Shown here: positions 9,640 through 18,634 of the stretch, in pieces | Layout: each line of letters begins with the position of its first letter | Position numbering within the stretch: the stretch's first letter is position 1 | NCBI GenBank assembly: GCA_965199805.1 | Contig: CBDATO010000001.1 | Location: 3,447,591-3,511,590, forward strand | Direction of reading: 5' to 3' | Origin: DATAZK01 sp965199805 | Lineage (GTDB): Bacteria; Actinomycetota; Actinomycetes; Frankiales; Frankiaceae | Length of the DNA: 64,000 nucleotides | Position numbers and translations under genes: made by a program | The notes under the pieces: model-generated | Seen by the model: only the letters and a program-made list of their open reading frames with translations | The model's database searches: none | What the model was told of the DNA's origin: nothing

Positions 9640-10046
9640 TGGTGTGAGGGCCTCGTCCCGGAGTGCGGCACTCCAAGATCAGGCGCCCAGTGGATCAAGA
9701 AGCAGCGCCGCGGGTTCCGCAACAACCAGGGTGACGTATTCACTGCAATCTGGCACTGGTGGGCCGGGCCTGCGTGTGCTCATTCGCCTCCGGCGACAAT
9801 CACCACCGCCCTAGCATCAGCGGGGACGAACTCGACGAGCAGGTGGCACTTGCCGCCCGCGTCAACGGCCGTGACCGCGCCTCGGCGCCGTTGTCCACGC
9901 TGCGGCCAGAGCGAAAGCGGAACGGCCTCCGCAGCCTGCGTTCCGCCACCGCTGCGACCGTCTCTCGTTCGTGCGACACGATCACGGTTTGATCACCCGC
10001 ATCGCCCGCAACACCGCAAACGGGCGCTGGCCGGACGGGGACGGCC
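9640..10046. other. Intergenic stretch, no supported gene
   Basis: Frames here look like shadows, with arginine-rich translations. The only recognisable item is copy a of the 28-bp dispersed repeat (9991-10020). Confidence 0.4.
9991..10020 (+). repeat. 28-bp dispersed repeat, copy a
   Basis: It contains CACCCGCATCGCCCGC then AACACCGCAAA. It matches copy c over 24 consecutive bases and lies in the gap between two genes. Confidence 0.55.
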
Positions 10047-10349
10047 TTACAGCTCGTGAGCGACGAACCCCCACCACGGCGTGAAAAGGGTTAGGGGCAG
10101 GCGGTACCAGGGGAGAGAAAACTCGACACTGCAATTCCGGTCGTCATTGATTTTCACCGCTATCGGCCGGCAGGTGACCCAGTCCATCCGAGCCCGGACC
10201 GTGTGCTCTCCGTTGGCTAGCTCGAGCCTAATCACGTCGTCGGAGCGAGGCTTGGCGACTTTCGCCCCGTCGACGTAGATCACGAGGCGGCGCGCCGAGC
10301 CATAGTAGTTGTCAGCTCGGCTTATGTGCAGCGTCCCCATCCGCCCCAT
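10047..10349 (-). CDS. Hypothetical protein with beta-rich PEGA-like fold
   Basis: The product is 100 residues. The central part (RRLVIYVDGAKVAK ... ELANGEHTVRARMDW) resembles the strand-DG-strand and 'GEHTV' pattern of PEGA-like carbohydrate-binding or surface domains, but the match is by eye only. A hydrophobic segment near the C-terminus (WYRLPLTLFTPWWGFVA) may contact the membrane. The start may be the ATG at 10349 or an internal one 12 nt later. It stands alone between two repeat copies. Confidence 0.5.
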   Translation of the reverse strand: MGRMGTLHISRADNYYGSARRLVIYVDGAKVAKPRSDDVIRLELANGEHTVRARMDWVTCRPIAVKINDDRNCSVEFSLPWYRLPLTLFTPWWGFVAHEL

Positions 10350-10394
10350 CCTGCCCGAACTCGGTTCAGGTCCGATCCAGTCGCTTCACGATCG

Positions 10395-10423
10395 GACACC
10401 CGCACCCCCCGCAACACCGCGAC
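10395..10423 (+). repeat. 28-bp dispersed repeat, copy b
   Basis: It reads GACACCCGCACCCCCCGC then AACACCGCGA, two changes from the consensus in the first 26 bases. It lies upstream of the gene at 10047-10349. Confidence 0.5.
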
Positions 10424-10638
10424 AAGTGGGGGCCAATCTCGGCTAAATGCGCGGCCCACAGGCCGGGTCGTTTCCTGGCGGCTTCACCTGAGCCTCGATC
10501 GCCTGCGCGTCGACGAGGAGCGTGCCTTCGTCTGCTTCTGTTCCCGGCGTAGCCGGGGCACCGACAAACTTCGCATTCAGCATGGCGCAGAGGCGTCCGG
10601 CGAGCGGTGCTAGTCGAGTCGCCGTTGAGGCCGACTTT

Positions 10639-11571
10639 CTAGCTGATCCGCCACTCGGCGAGAGTGTGGGGGCTACCGCTGCCGTCGAGGGTCCGGCTGA
10701 GCCGGATAACGGCGGGCTTCCAGGTCTTCGAGCCCTGGGCGATGAAGCAGAGTTCCGCCGATTCACCGGGTTTCAGCTCCGTGGTAACGCGGTCGCAGCC
10801 GGGCAGCCTGTCCACGATGGTGTCCGTGAAGATGCCTCCGGTGGAGCTGAGGAGTGAGATGCCGAGGGCCGTAGGTGGCAGGTTCGTCGACAGCCGGTTC
10901 GCGACCGTAAACCGGACCGCGACGAAGCGGTTACCGGGCTTGAGCTTCGAGCTCGCGTACGTCCCGCCCCGGTCCTCCGAAGGCAGCGGAGGCACGATGA
11001 TGTTGGTCGCGGGGTCGATCACCTGGCGGGCACGAGCGAAGAGCGTCGGCTCGTAGGTCGTGGCTGGGATGACGTAGGTCGTGCCCAGCCGCCCGGTCTG
11101 GAGAGCCGGTGGCAGTGCCGACAGCTTGAGGTGGATGCTGCGGCCGGTCGCGCCGAACGTGGTCACGTCGATGTACCCGGTGGACTCGGTGAGCACCCTT
11201 AGCCGGTAAGTCTTGGCGCTGAGCGGCGCAGGTGTGGAGCCGGATGCCGCGTATGCCTTGCTGCCAGCGTTGAGCACCAGCAGGCAGTCGTACGGCACGG
11301 TCGCAGATGAGGAGATCACCTTCTGAATGCACACCTCGCGCACGAGCGTGCCGCGTGCAGCGCCTCCATTCCGAGACACGCTGAGCGGGCCCTCGATGAC
11401 GATGCGCCGCTGCTGCACGCCGTCGATCGTCTGCGTGTCCTGCGTGAGGCCGGCTACCGCGTACCAGTCATGGGGGTCGGTAACAACGTCGCCGCAGGCG
11501 GCAACTCCCGCCAACAGGCAGCCGACCGCGCCGACGGCGAGAGCAGACCGACCGAAGCGACTTCTCAGCAC
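10639..11571 (-). CDS. Putative lipoprotein with DUF4352-like C-terminal domain
   Basis: The 310-residue product starts at GTG 11571, with GGAGG eight bases upstream. A signal peptide ends at a Cys near residue 26 (GVAAC). The C-terminal part (GNRFVAVRFTVANRL ... GESAELCFIAQG) has the pattern of DUF4352-like immunoglobulin-fold domains on secreted actinobacterial proteins. The middle region is unrecognised. It is probably surface exposed; no partner genes are adjacent. The gap 10350-10638 holds repeat b and nothing else I can support. Confidence 0.65.
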   Translation of the reverse strand: MLRSRFGRSALAVGAVGCLLAGVAACGDVVTDPHDWYAVAGLTQDTQTIDGVQQRRIVIEGPLSVSRNGGAARGTLVREVCIQKVISSSATVPYDCLLVLNAGSKAYAASGSTPAPLSAKTYRLRVLTESTGYIDVTTFGATGRSIHLKLSALPPALQTGRLGTTYVIPATTYEPTLFARARQVIDPATNIIVPPLPSEDRGGTYASSKLKPGNRFVAVRFTVANRLSTNLPPTALGISLLSSTGGIFTDTIVDRLPGCDRVTTELKPGESAELCFIAQGSKTWKPAVIRLSRTLDGSGSPHTLAEWRIS

Positions 11572-11643
11572 TTTGTGCTCCTCCGTGGCGGCTCGGCGGT
11601 CTGCTCCCGCGACCCAGACTTAACGGCCCTTGGTGTGCTCATA

Positions 11644-11901
11644 ATGAACGATCCGACGCTCCTGGACGAGGTCCGGCACGACGAACTTGACGACCCCGAC
11701 ACGGGCGTAGGGAGTTCGGACGATCACGATCCCAGTTTGCTGGCGGTGATCCAGACGCGCATGCAGCGGGTGCAGCCTGCCCGTGCTCCGATTGCAGGTG
11801 GTCCCCGCCGTGGTTTGCAGATGATTCGATCAGATCAGCATCTGGTCAGCCGCCGGCGAGCTTCGCGCCCGACTTGGTCTCGGCCTTGGCTGCGGGGGTG
11901 A
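11644..11901 (+). CDS. Small acidic ORF, doubtful
   Basis: ATG 11644 opens an 85-codon frame whose first 45 residues are acidic and gene-like (MNDPTLLDEVRHDELDDPD...). The end overlaps the SGNH remnant on the other strand and becomes arginine-rich, so only the first half could be genuine. It may be a broken small gene. Confidence 0.2.
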   Translation: MNDPTLLDEVRHDELDDPDTGVGSSDDHDPSLLAVIQTRMQRVQPARAPIAGGPRRGLQMIRSDQHLVSRRRASRPTWSRPWLRG

Positions 11902-12680
11902 AGGGCTCAAGAAACGGGATCAGCCACCGTGCGACGAGGTCTTTGGCGGCCTGGTTCGGAATCTCGGTGTGGAGGAGGGCCATGTGGATGCCGTCGGGGC
12001 GCACGGTGGTGTCGTCGGGCCGGCCGCGTCCTAGGAAGTGGTTGGCGTAGTCCAGCCAGTGTGCGACCCCCGGGTGACGTGCGATGACCTCGCGGTACGT
12101 CGCGTTTGAGCTGGTCGGTGCGTTCAGGGTTGTCGCTGACCCAGGGGAAGTCGGACTGGAAAGTGAAGTACGGGGCGTCGGCCCACTCGACTGGGGCCCC
12201 CGTCGAGGAGAGCACCGACATGAACTGCTCCCATGATCGCTCCTGGTAGGCCCGCCCGGTAGGGCGGCTCGGTGAGGTTCTGCCAGGCCCCGTTGTAGAC
12301 CCGCTGATCTGCCTGTTCGTTGACCGAAAGGAACACCAGCGACACGTCCGGCTTGAACGCCTGCGCCTTCGACGGGAATGCCGTCTGCCAGGTGCCGCAC
12401 AGCGATATGTCCTGGCCTGCCTCGCCCTGATAGTTGCGGTACTGATTGGCTGGGGTAATCGGACATCCGGGCAAGGTCAGATCGAGCAAGACGATCTTGC
12501 CGGGGTGGGCGGTGCTCCATTCGACAAGCGCGTTCTTTAGGATTCGGGAGGTCGAGTCGCCGGTGATGAGCACCCGCAACGGCCGATTTGCGGAATTGGT
12601 CGTCGGAGCCGGGGGTATCGGTTGTGTGTTTGCGGTCTGCGATAGCGCCGAGGCCGCCGGGGGGCTCCGTTACGTTGTCG
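11846..12680 (-). pseudogene. SGNH-domain remnant of an acyltransferase, frameshifted
   Basis: Three successive frames give one SGNH-hydrolase-like domain. Block I is VLITGDSTSR (frame to 12579), the middle contains VEWADAPYFTFQSDFPWVSD, and the catalytic end is RPDGIHM followed by NQAAKDLVARWLIPFLEP. At least two frameshifts separate them. The sequence upstream of GDST is an extracytoplasmic-style linker and then disappears beside an IS6-type remnant. The missing N-terminus may have been an acyltransferase-3 membrane domain, as in the related gene at 57169-59101. Confidence 0.6.
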
Positions 12681-12714
12681 GATTGACGGCGCGAGGGGCC
12701 GCCAGGACCAGCCG

Positions 12715-13300
12715 TCAGACGGCCTGCGCGAGCAGGGCGAACGCCAAGCGCAGCCGGTCATGCGAAGGTTCGTCGGCGGCTATCTCGTAGTGGCCGCGGC
12801 GCAGGTTCTGTACGAAAGCGTGGCCTTGGGCAACGGTCCGTGCAGACCGCAGCCGGTGCAGTCCGCGCATCGGTCGCAGCCGGGCTTTGAGCCGGCTGTG
12901 ATCTGCCTCGATTGGATTGTCCGCGTACCGGTCGACGACGTGCAGCGCCCCTGGGAGCTGCTCGTCGAGCACCCGCGGGTAGGCGGGCGCTCTGTCGGTC
13001 GTTACCTCCCCCGGCCGAACACCGACTGCCAGCGCACGGGCGAAGAACCCTCTGGCAGCCAGGTCACGGCGGACACTGAGCAGGACGTCAATGAATGACC
13101 ACGCTGGTCAATCGCCCGACAGAGGTAGGTCCAGCGGCCTCCGACCTTGATGTAGGTCTCGTCGACGAACCAGCGGTCGCCGGGCAGCCAGCGGCAGGGA
13201 CCGGCAGCTTCGATGAACTCAGACGTGAACCGCTGGACCCACCGATAGACAGTTACGTGATCGACGCCGATACCGCGCTCGGCGGCAGGGTCACCGACTC
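12715..13300 (-). pseudogene. IS6-family transposase remnant
   Basis: Two frames join to an IS6-type DDE transposase lacking its N-terminus: DHVTVYRWVQRFT, GDRWFVDETYIKVGGRWTYL, then after a one-base deletion near 13095 SVRRDLAARGFFARAL, EVTTDRAPAYPRVL and NPIEADHSRLKARLRPMRGL. The copy at 36160-36918 is closely related. It separates the SGNH remnant from the truncated gene that follows. Confidence 0.7.
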
Positions 13301-13427
13301 AGTCTCCTGACTACGGGGACCTGCCAACGCGACGGAGCCCAACCACGAGACTGCGGCCATCCGGATCGCACACAGCACCGAAGGTGGCCGCGTAGAGGTT
13401 CACCTCATCCGACTCGTCTCGGGTGAC

Positions 13428-13832
13428 GTGCCCGAATATCCGATCTGGATCACGGTCGACCCCATCAACTGGGTCACGCTCGACACGGTTCTGCGGGTAC
13501 GAGCACCCGATAAAGCGGCAACCGCGGGCACTGTGAAGGGACTCGGCAAGGCCGAGCTCACTCAACAGTTGCACTTCTGGGCTACCTGCCTTCGGACGGA
13601 AGTGGCTGACCTCCTGTCGGGCGACTGTGCCGCCATCGACGAGGCGGCTGCCTGGACCCGCAGACAACTGGAGATGCATCCGCAGCGCATCGTCGTCAGC
13701 CTGCCTGACGACGCATCACCGGAAGCTGAGGCGGCCGCGCGGGCCGAGACCGCGGCTACGGTGCCCCCCGAGGTGGAGGTCGTGGTGAGGCGTTACCAGC
13801 GACCTCCTCGTCGGGGTTGGTTCCGAACATGA
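13428..13832 (+). CDS. Hypothetical protein, N-terminus probably lost
   Basis: GTG 13428 is the first possible start, but the same frame stays open and gene-like back to a stop at about 13309 (IRIAHSTEGGRVEVHLIRLVSGD), where the IS6 remnant ends. The gene has therefore probably lost its 5' end. The visible 134 residues are acidic to neutral and lack membrane segments; I do not recognise a family. It converges on a trypsin-like protease gene. Confidence 0.5.
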   Translation: MPEYPIWITVDPINWVTLDTVLRVRAPDKAATAGTVKGLGKAELTQQLHFWATCLRTEVADLLSGDCAAIDEAAAWTRRQLEMHPQRIVVSLPDDASPEAEAAARAETAATVPPEVEVVVRRYQRPPRRGWFRT

Positions 13833-13948
13833 CGGTTCGGAAACCGATCTGAATTGGCGTCTGCTCAGCGCTCTGAGGGCCGCTGGGTCTGGTCTTTGGT
13901 GCGCCCGAAACCCGCGGTACTTGCCCGACCTTGGACACGCCTTGAGCG

Positions 13949-14809
13949 CTACGACGAGCTCAGCCGGTCGGCTACTGCTCGGTCTCGCAATCGGTCCGCC
14001 GCGCCAACGTCGCCTTGTTCAGCCAACAGATGCAGGACCTCGTCGGCGCGAACGAAGTGCCCGAGGAGTCCGTCGGCGGCACCGGCAATTTTGACGTGTC
14101 CAGCGTTCACTCCAACGATTCGCGACTCGCCTAGCCGATCGAGCGGCGCATAGACAGGCGAGCCGGACATGCCGCCCCAGCTGAAGCTGTGGGAGAAGAT
14201 CTCTCGTGGATACCCCCTGCCGCCAAACTCGGCATCTGTGCGTGGGTCAGACGACACGGTCCCGCGGAATGCAAGGGGCCGAACTGAGGTATATCCGCCC
14301 AGCTCTGGATATCCGGGAGTGAACAGGTCGTCACCCGGGCGCAGAAAATGGTCGATCTCGTGGGCATTGGCAAGCAAGCTCACATGTGCCCTAGGAACAA
14401 CCAATGACCCAGTCGGACCCTGACCTTGGAGCACCCTCATGTCGCCGCTCAAGACGGCAATATCGGCTCTGTTACGGCTCGGTACCACCATCCGAATTGT
14501 TGAGAACTCAAAACGGAAAGGTGTCGGCGGCCCATACGCGTCATCCTGGTAATAGCCGGACACCTCGGCTTCGAATATCTCTTTGTCAACCTTTCCCGCG
14601 AAGGCAGGCTCAACGACGTGCCTGTTCGTGATCAGGTAGTTCGACTGCGTACGCTCCGAATAGACGATGAAGCCTGTGCCCGTGGCCGTCCCTGTCGTAC
14701 CGCTCGACTTGGACATGACCACAAGCTGCAACTTGACCGCGAGGTACAGATTCATCGAGCTGGACGGCATGCCGCCGACTGTGCCATTGCTGCCATCACG
14801 GATCGACAT
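13949..14809 (-). CDS. Trypsin-like serine protease
   Basis: The 286-residue protein has a complete catalytic triad: H63 (ITNRHVV), D116 (NRADIAVLSG) and S215 (WGGMSGSPVY). It lacks a PDZ domain and an obvious signal peptide, so it is likely cytoplasmic and resembles single-domain trypsin-like proteases found beside signalling or defence genes. The start may be M1 or the ATG near residue 19. The neighbouring gene has lost its 5' end, so a functional partner cannot be named. Confidence 0.75.
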   Translation of the reverse strand: MSIRDGSNGTVGGMPSSSMNLYLAVKLQLVVMSKSSGTTGTATGTGFIVYSERTQSNYLITNRHVVEPAFAGKVDKEIFEAEVSGYYQDDAYGPPTPFRFEFSTIRMVVPSRNRADIAVLSGDMRVLQGQGPTGSLVVPRAHVSLLANAHEIDHFLRPGDDLFTPGYPELGGYTSVRPLAFRGTVSSDPRTDAEFGGRGYPREIFSHSFSWGGMSGSPVYAPLDRLGESRIVGVNAGHVKIAGAADGLLGHFVRADEVLHLLAEQGDVGAADRLRDRAVADRLSSS

Positions 14810-14901
14810 CCCGGATCCGCCAGCTCAGATGGCTCAGACGCCCTCGTCGGACGCGTCGGCCGACAAGGCAACACCCAGGGGCGGTCAAGAGCGGTCTTGT
14901 G

Positions 14902-15154
14902 GCTGGCTTGCACCAGTAGCTCTGGAGCAAAGCTGGAGAATCCAACTGCGGGCAACGGCATCGAACGGCGCTTAACGGCGGCGATCTGCACCACCGACGT
15001 GCAGGTCAGGCGATCCATAGGTCCCTGACCTGCGCAGACGTGTTGGCGCCGTCCGTCCTGGCAGAGTGAGGGTTCAACGGGCCGGAAAGGGCCTCTGAGC
15101 TGCGGTTTCGTGGTTGACCCCCACACTGCTCTGGTGTCGTCCCCGAGGGGGTCA
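14902..15154 (+). repeat. ~240-bp dispersed repeat, copy R1
   Basis: It begins GGCTTGCACC and continues through CTGGAGCAAAGCTGGAGAAT, CTGCGGGCAAC, CGCCGTCCGTCCTGG and GAGCTGCGG. It ends in a dyad, TGACCCCCACAC ... GGGGGTCA (15115-15154). Copies R2 (20854) and R4 (33694) share the same order of blocks and R3 (23446) the first half. I see no gene in it. Confidence 0.65.
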
Positions 15155-15475
15155 CAGACGACCGTATTGATGTTGGCTCAACGTCTCTACAACCGTCCTC
15201 GATGGGCTAGTGGAGGACAAACCGTTGGGGGTGTCACGTCTGCGATCGGCGACGTAATTGAGGCGGCTTTGCGGTCCCGCGGATCTTGCGACCGCAGCCG
15301 GCGAGAGCGGCGGTAACGGCCAGCCCGAGTGTGGCGGTGGCGGCGCGGCGGTCGGGGAGGGGCGAGTTGCACCGGCGGCTTGGCCAATGCTTCTTGGTGC
15401 GGAGTTCAGTGAGCCGCAACCCCAGCCCGGTATCTTGCAAGCCGGCCAAGCGTCTATGGGACGCGTTCCGCGTCC
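15155..15475. other. Intergenic stretch, possible lipoprotein signal remnant
   Basis: On the minus strand, 15234-15449 encodes a lipoprotein-like leader (TLGLAVTAALAGC near the middle) followed by a short basic tail and a stop. It may be a truncated lipoprotein gene. Nothing else is supported. Confidence 0.25.
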
Positions 15476-16912
15476 ATGGGAGTTACTGACCTGACGTCTC
15501 GACTGTTCGCGCAGGTCGCCGCTGGACGTACTGGCCTTCGAGTCGCCTTTGCCATGATCGTGGTCGTCGCGATCGGCTTCGCGTCTATCCGTGGTTCCTT
15601 CCTCATGTCGCCACCGGAATGATGGAGTACGACGACGGGGTCTACTACGCGAGCGCGAAGGCGCTCGTTAGCGGCCAGATTCCGTACCGTGACTTCACAA
15701 TCCTGCATCCGCCGCTGGTGCCGCTGCTGCTAGCACCGTTCGCGGCCGTGGGGTCACTGGCAGGCGACCCGACTGGCCTGCTCCTCGCTCGCTGCGCCGT
15801 TGTAGGCGTCAGCGTGGCGAATCTGTTCCTGTTACGGACCATCGCTTCGCGGTACGTCGGCGCGAAGGCGTCGCTGCTCGCTGCAGGCTTGTATGCGGTG
15901 TATCCGAATGCGGTCGTCGCTGAGCACACTTTCCTGCTCGAGCCGGTCGTCAACGTCTTCGTGCTGCTTGCGTTGTATCTGCTGACGCGACCGGGTGCGC
16001 GCAGTGCCGCCGTCGGTTGGTCAGCGGTGGCGCTGGGGGCGGCGGTGTCGGTCAAGGTCTTCGCCGCTGCGTGGGTCGTCGCGCTCGGCGCCGCGTTGCT
16101 GCTGCGCCGTCAGCCGCGTGATGCGGGGCGCGTGCTGCTTGTGGTGGCGGCGGCGATTGCCGTCCTGTGGGGCCCGTTCGTGTTGCTCGCTCCGCGCGAT
16201 ACCGTGCGCGACCTTGTCACCACTCAGCTGAACCGTCCACTGGACGGTGCTAACCGAACGACACGTCTGCTCAACATGGCCGGGGTCGAACCCTTCGTGC
16301 ACCTGGAGCGCGCTACAGCCCTCCCCATTGCGGCGGCTGCCTTGGTCGTTCTGGCCTTAGTAGCTCTCGCGGCTCGCCGCGGGTTTGCTGACTTGACTGG
16401 GGGGACTCAGGACGCGGCGCTGTTGTGGTGGGTGTTGTCTCTCGCTTTGCTAGTTTCGGTGACTGCTTTTGCTTTCTCATCCTCCTATTTTCCGCACTAC
16501 GCCGGTTTTCTGGCTCCGCCGCTCGCTCTATTGTCGGCGGGCGCCGCGGGATGGGCTTGGCGTGCCGGTCGTCGCACGGGCATCTCCTGCGATGACTCGC
16601 CGACTCGTCGAGGGCTAAATGCCGGTGTCGCCGCGATCGTGGTCGCGGCCGGTCTTTGGTTCAGTTTCGGATCAGTTGATGAGCTGCGGGGCTGGTCGGG
16701 CCAGGGCAGCATCCGGGAGGCCGCAGCTGCTGGACTTCCGCCGTCGGCCTGTGTGTACAGCGACGCCGCCAGCCTCTCCCTGGCCGCTGACCGCTTCAAC
16801 GTGCCGACCAATCGTTGCCCGGGATGGATCGACGGTAGAGGCGTGGCACTGACGATGGCCCTATCCGCGCACGGACGGACCCTGGAGTGTTACCGCTTTT
16901 GTAGACAGTGGT

Positions 16913-17749
16913 TTAGGCTGCCAGTTCGGTTAGTTTTCTGAATCCTAGTTCGTATTCTTCGGGTGTCAAGTAGTTGAGTGTGGAGTGCCGGCGTCGGCGG
17001 TTGTAGCTGCCTTCGATCCAGAGGAATGTTTGTTGCCGGACGTCCGTTACGTTGTTCCAGGGCCGGGTGTGGATGAGTTCTTTCTTGTAGGTGGCGAAGA
17101 ACGATTCTGCGACTGCGTTGTCGTAGCAGGTGGCTCGTCTGCCCATGGATCGGGTGACGCCATTTTCGGTGCAGAAGTCGGCGAATTGGCGGCTGGTGTA
17201 TTGGCAGCCGCGGTCTGAGTGGAATATGACTCCGGCTGGTGGTCGGCGGGTCGCGAGGGCAGCGGTGAGGGCGTCGATGATGAGGCTGGTGCGCATGTGG
17301 TTGTCGACGGCGTAGCCGACGACCTTGCGTGAGTGCAGGTCGATGACGGTGGCGGTGTAGACCCAGCCGCAGACCGTGCGGATGTAGGTGATGTCGCCGA
17401 CCCAGCGCCGGTTCATTGCCGGTGCGGTGAAGTCCTGGCCGATCAGGTCCGGTGCCGATACTGGGGCCTGACCTGCGATCGTGGTCCGTCGCCATGGCTT
17501 GGGGTGCCGGCCTTGCAGGCCGGCGACTTTCATTAGCCGCCACACCCGCTTGGGTGAGGTGCGGATGCTGCGGGCTGCCAGTTCGGCCCAGACCCGGCGC
17601 ACGCCGGGCTGACCGTCGAGGTCGGTGTGGATCTGGCGGATCAGCCGGGTCAGTTCGGCGTCGCCGCGTGCGCGCAGGCTCGGGCCGGCCGCGAGCCACC
17701 GGTAGTAGCCCTGGCGGGCCACGCCGAGCTGGGCACACATGAAAGCCAC
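16913..17749 (-). CDS. IS3 transposase OrfB (DDE catalytic part)
   Basis: The 278 residues include the integrase core: D in VGDITYIRT, D in FHSDRGCQYTS and E in NAVAESFFATYKKEL. The N-terminal HTH_21-like part (LTRLIRQIHTDLDGQPGVRRVWAEL) is present. The frame remains open upstream to the orfA slip site, so the true product is probably an OrfAB fusion made by -1 frameshifting. The gene has no damage. Confidence 0.85.
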   Translation of the reverse strand: MAFMCAQLGVARQGYYRWLAAGPSLRARGDAELTRLIRQIHTDLDGQPGVRRVWAELAARSIRTSPKRVWRLMKVAGLQGRHPKPWRRTTIAGQAPVSAPDLIGQDFTAPAMNRRWVGDITYIRTVCGWVYTATVIDLHSRKVVGYAVDNHMRTSLIIDALTAALATRRPPAGVIFHSDRGCQYTSRQFADFCTENGVTRSMGRRATCYDNAVAESFFATYKKELIHTRPWNNVTDVRQQTFLWIEGSYNRRRRHSTLNYLTPEEYELGFRKLTELAA

Positions 17750-17793
17750 CGGATATTGTTTCTCTACCGCCCAGTCCGCGATCGCCGCATATT

Positions 17794-18081
17794 TTACGGC
17801 TGTTCCTTCGCGAACCAGGTCGCAACTTTTTTTGCGAAGTCGCGTTCCATCCGCAGGACCGCGTTCTCTTTCCGGAGCCGTTCGAGCTCGACTCGCTCGT
17901 TCACGGAGAGGTCCGCATCTTCGACATGTCCCGCTTCACGTGCTTTCTTCACCCATTTGCCTAAAGTCATCTCATGGATGCCGATACTTTTCGCGACGTC
18001 CGCGATCGACCGGCCTGAATCGGTGACGAGGCTAACGGCTTGGTCCTTGTACTCCTGGGTGAAATGACGACGTGTCGCCAT
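17794..18081 (-). CDS. IS3 OrfA with programmed -1 frameshift site
   Basis: This 95-residue HTH protein begins MATRRHFTQEYKDQAVSLV and has a leucine-zipper-like end (VNERVELERLRKENAVLRME). The codons GCA AAA AAA G (A7 run at about 17823-17829) are a classic -1 slip site. Slipping there continues as KKSCDLVREG... into the OrfB frame without a stop. Confidence 0.8.
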   Translation of the reverse strand: MATRRHFTQEYKDQAVSLVTDSGRSIADVAKSIGIHEMTLGKWVKKAREAGHVEDADLSVNERVELERLRKENAVLRMERDFAKKVATWFAKEQP

Positions 18082-18368
18082 GCGATCCCCTCCGCTGATG
18101 TCAGCGGCAGACTACAACCGGGTGTCTACAAGATCGGGAACGGTCCACCCGTGACTTTTATCCCGCCGGCTTCCAGCGGCTCACCGCCTGGCAACAGCAA
18201 ACACTGAGGCAGCTTAAGGCCGCCGATGCAGTGCTCACGCGCCAGGACGCCGCGACGCTCGTGGAGTGGACCCCACCTCTTCGGACCTATGTTGTGACGC
18301 ACTTTCGCCTCCGCGCAAGCGGCGCCGGGCGGTTCCCCTGGCAGCTATGGACCCGAACATCCAGCTAG

Positions 18369-18634
18369 ATCGCTACCAGCCGTCTGCCGGTGAGCTCGCC
18401 GCGCCACCTGTCCCGCTTGGGCTCGCGGCCCAGTCTCGTTTAACGGGACGGTGAAGAGCCTAGAGATTGCGGCAAATTGGCGGCGCGCAGCTTGCGAGTA
18501 AGCGCCCGCGCTGTTTTCTGCACAGTTTTGCTCGGGCGCAATACACGTCGTGAAAGCTTCTCGTGGCGACCACTTCGAGCTTCGTGGAGACAACAAGCGA
18601 CAACGGGTGGCTGATCAGGTAACGGGTCCGTCGA
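18369..18634. other. Intergenic stretch, nothing supported
   Basis: No gene-like frame, strong dyad or known repeat is visible between the end of the glycosyltransferase and the next gene. Confidence 0.3.

Larger units (their letters stand above)
16889..18141 (-). mobile_element. IS3-family insertion sequence, copy 1
   Basis: Imperfect 19-bp inverted ends with 16 matches: GTTACCGCTTTTGTAGACA at 16889-16907, and GTTCCCGATCTTGTAGACA read inward from 18141. It carries orfA and orfB on the minus strand. The left 389 bp recur at 63612-64000. No target duplication is clear, and precise removal restores the host reading frame. Confidence 0.8.
15476..18368 (+). pseudogene. GT-C membrane glycosyltransferase (ArnT/PMT-like), disrupted by IS3
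   Basis: The gene runs from ATG 15476 (LTSRLFAQVAAGRTG...) with one frameshift near 15618 into a frame of about 420 residues. The acidic motif DDGVYYASAKAL follows the first helix, as the catalytic loop does in GT-C transferases, then YRDFTILHPP and about ten membrane segments. An IS3 element (16889-18141) splits it. Removing exactly the IS restores the frame: ...GRTLE-W-STRDFYPAGFQRL... to TAG 18366. The intact enzyme would transfer sugar from a lipid-linked donor outside the membrane. Confidence 0.7.

Noticed and set aside
9765..10059. A possible zinc-ribbon gene (CPRCGQ) near 9900
   Set aside because: There is no ribosome binding site, the flanking sequence is arginine-rich, and the frame reads through a dispersed repeat.
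12029..12040. CCTAGG in the SGNH remnant
   Set aside because: It lies inside former coding sequence, without the left block; taken as chance.
14385..14400. CCCTAGG within the protease gene
   Set aside because: It encodes conserved protein and has no second block.
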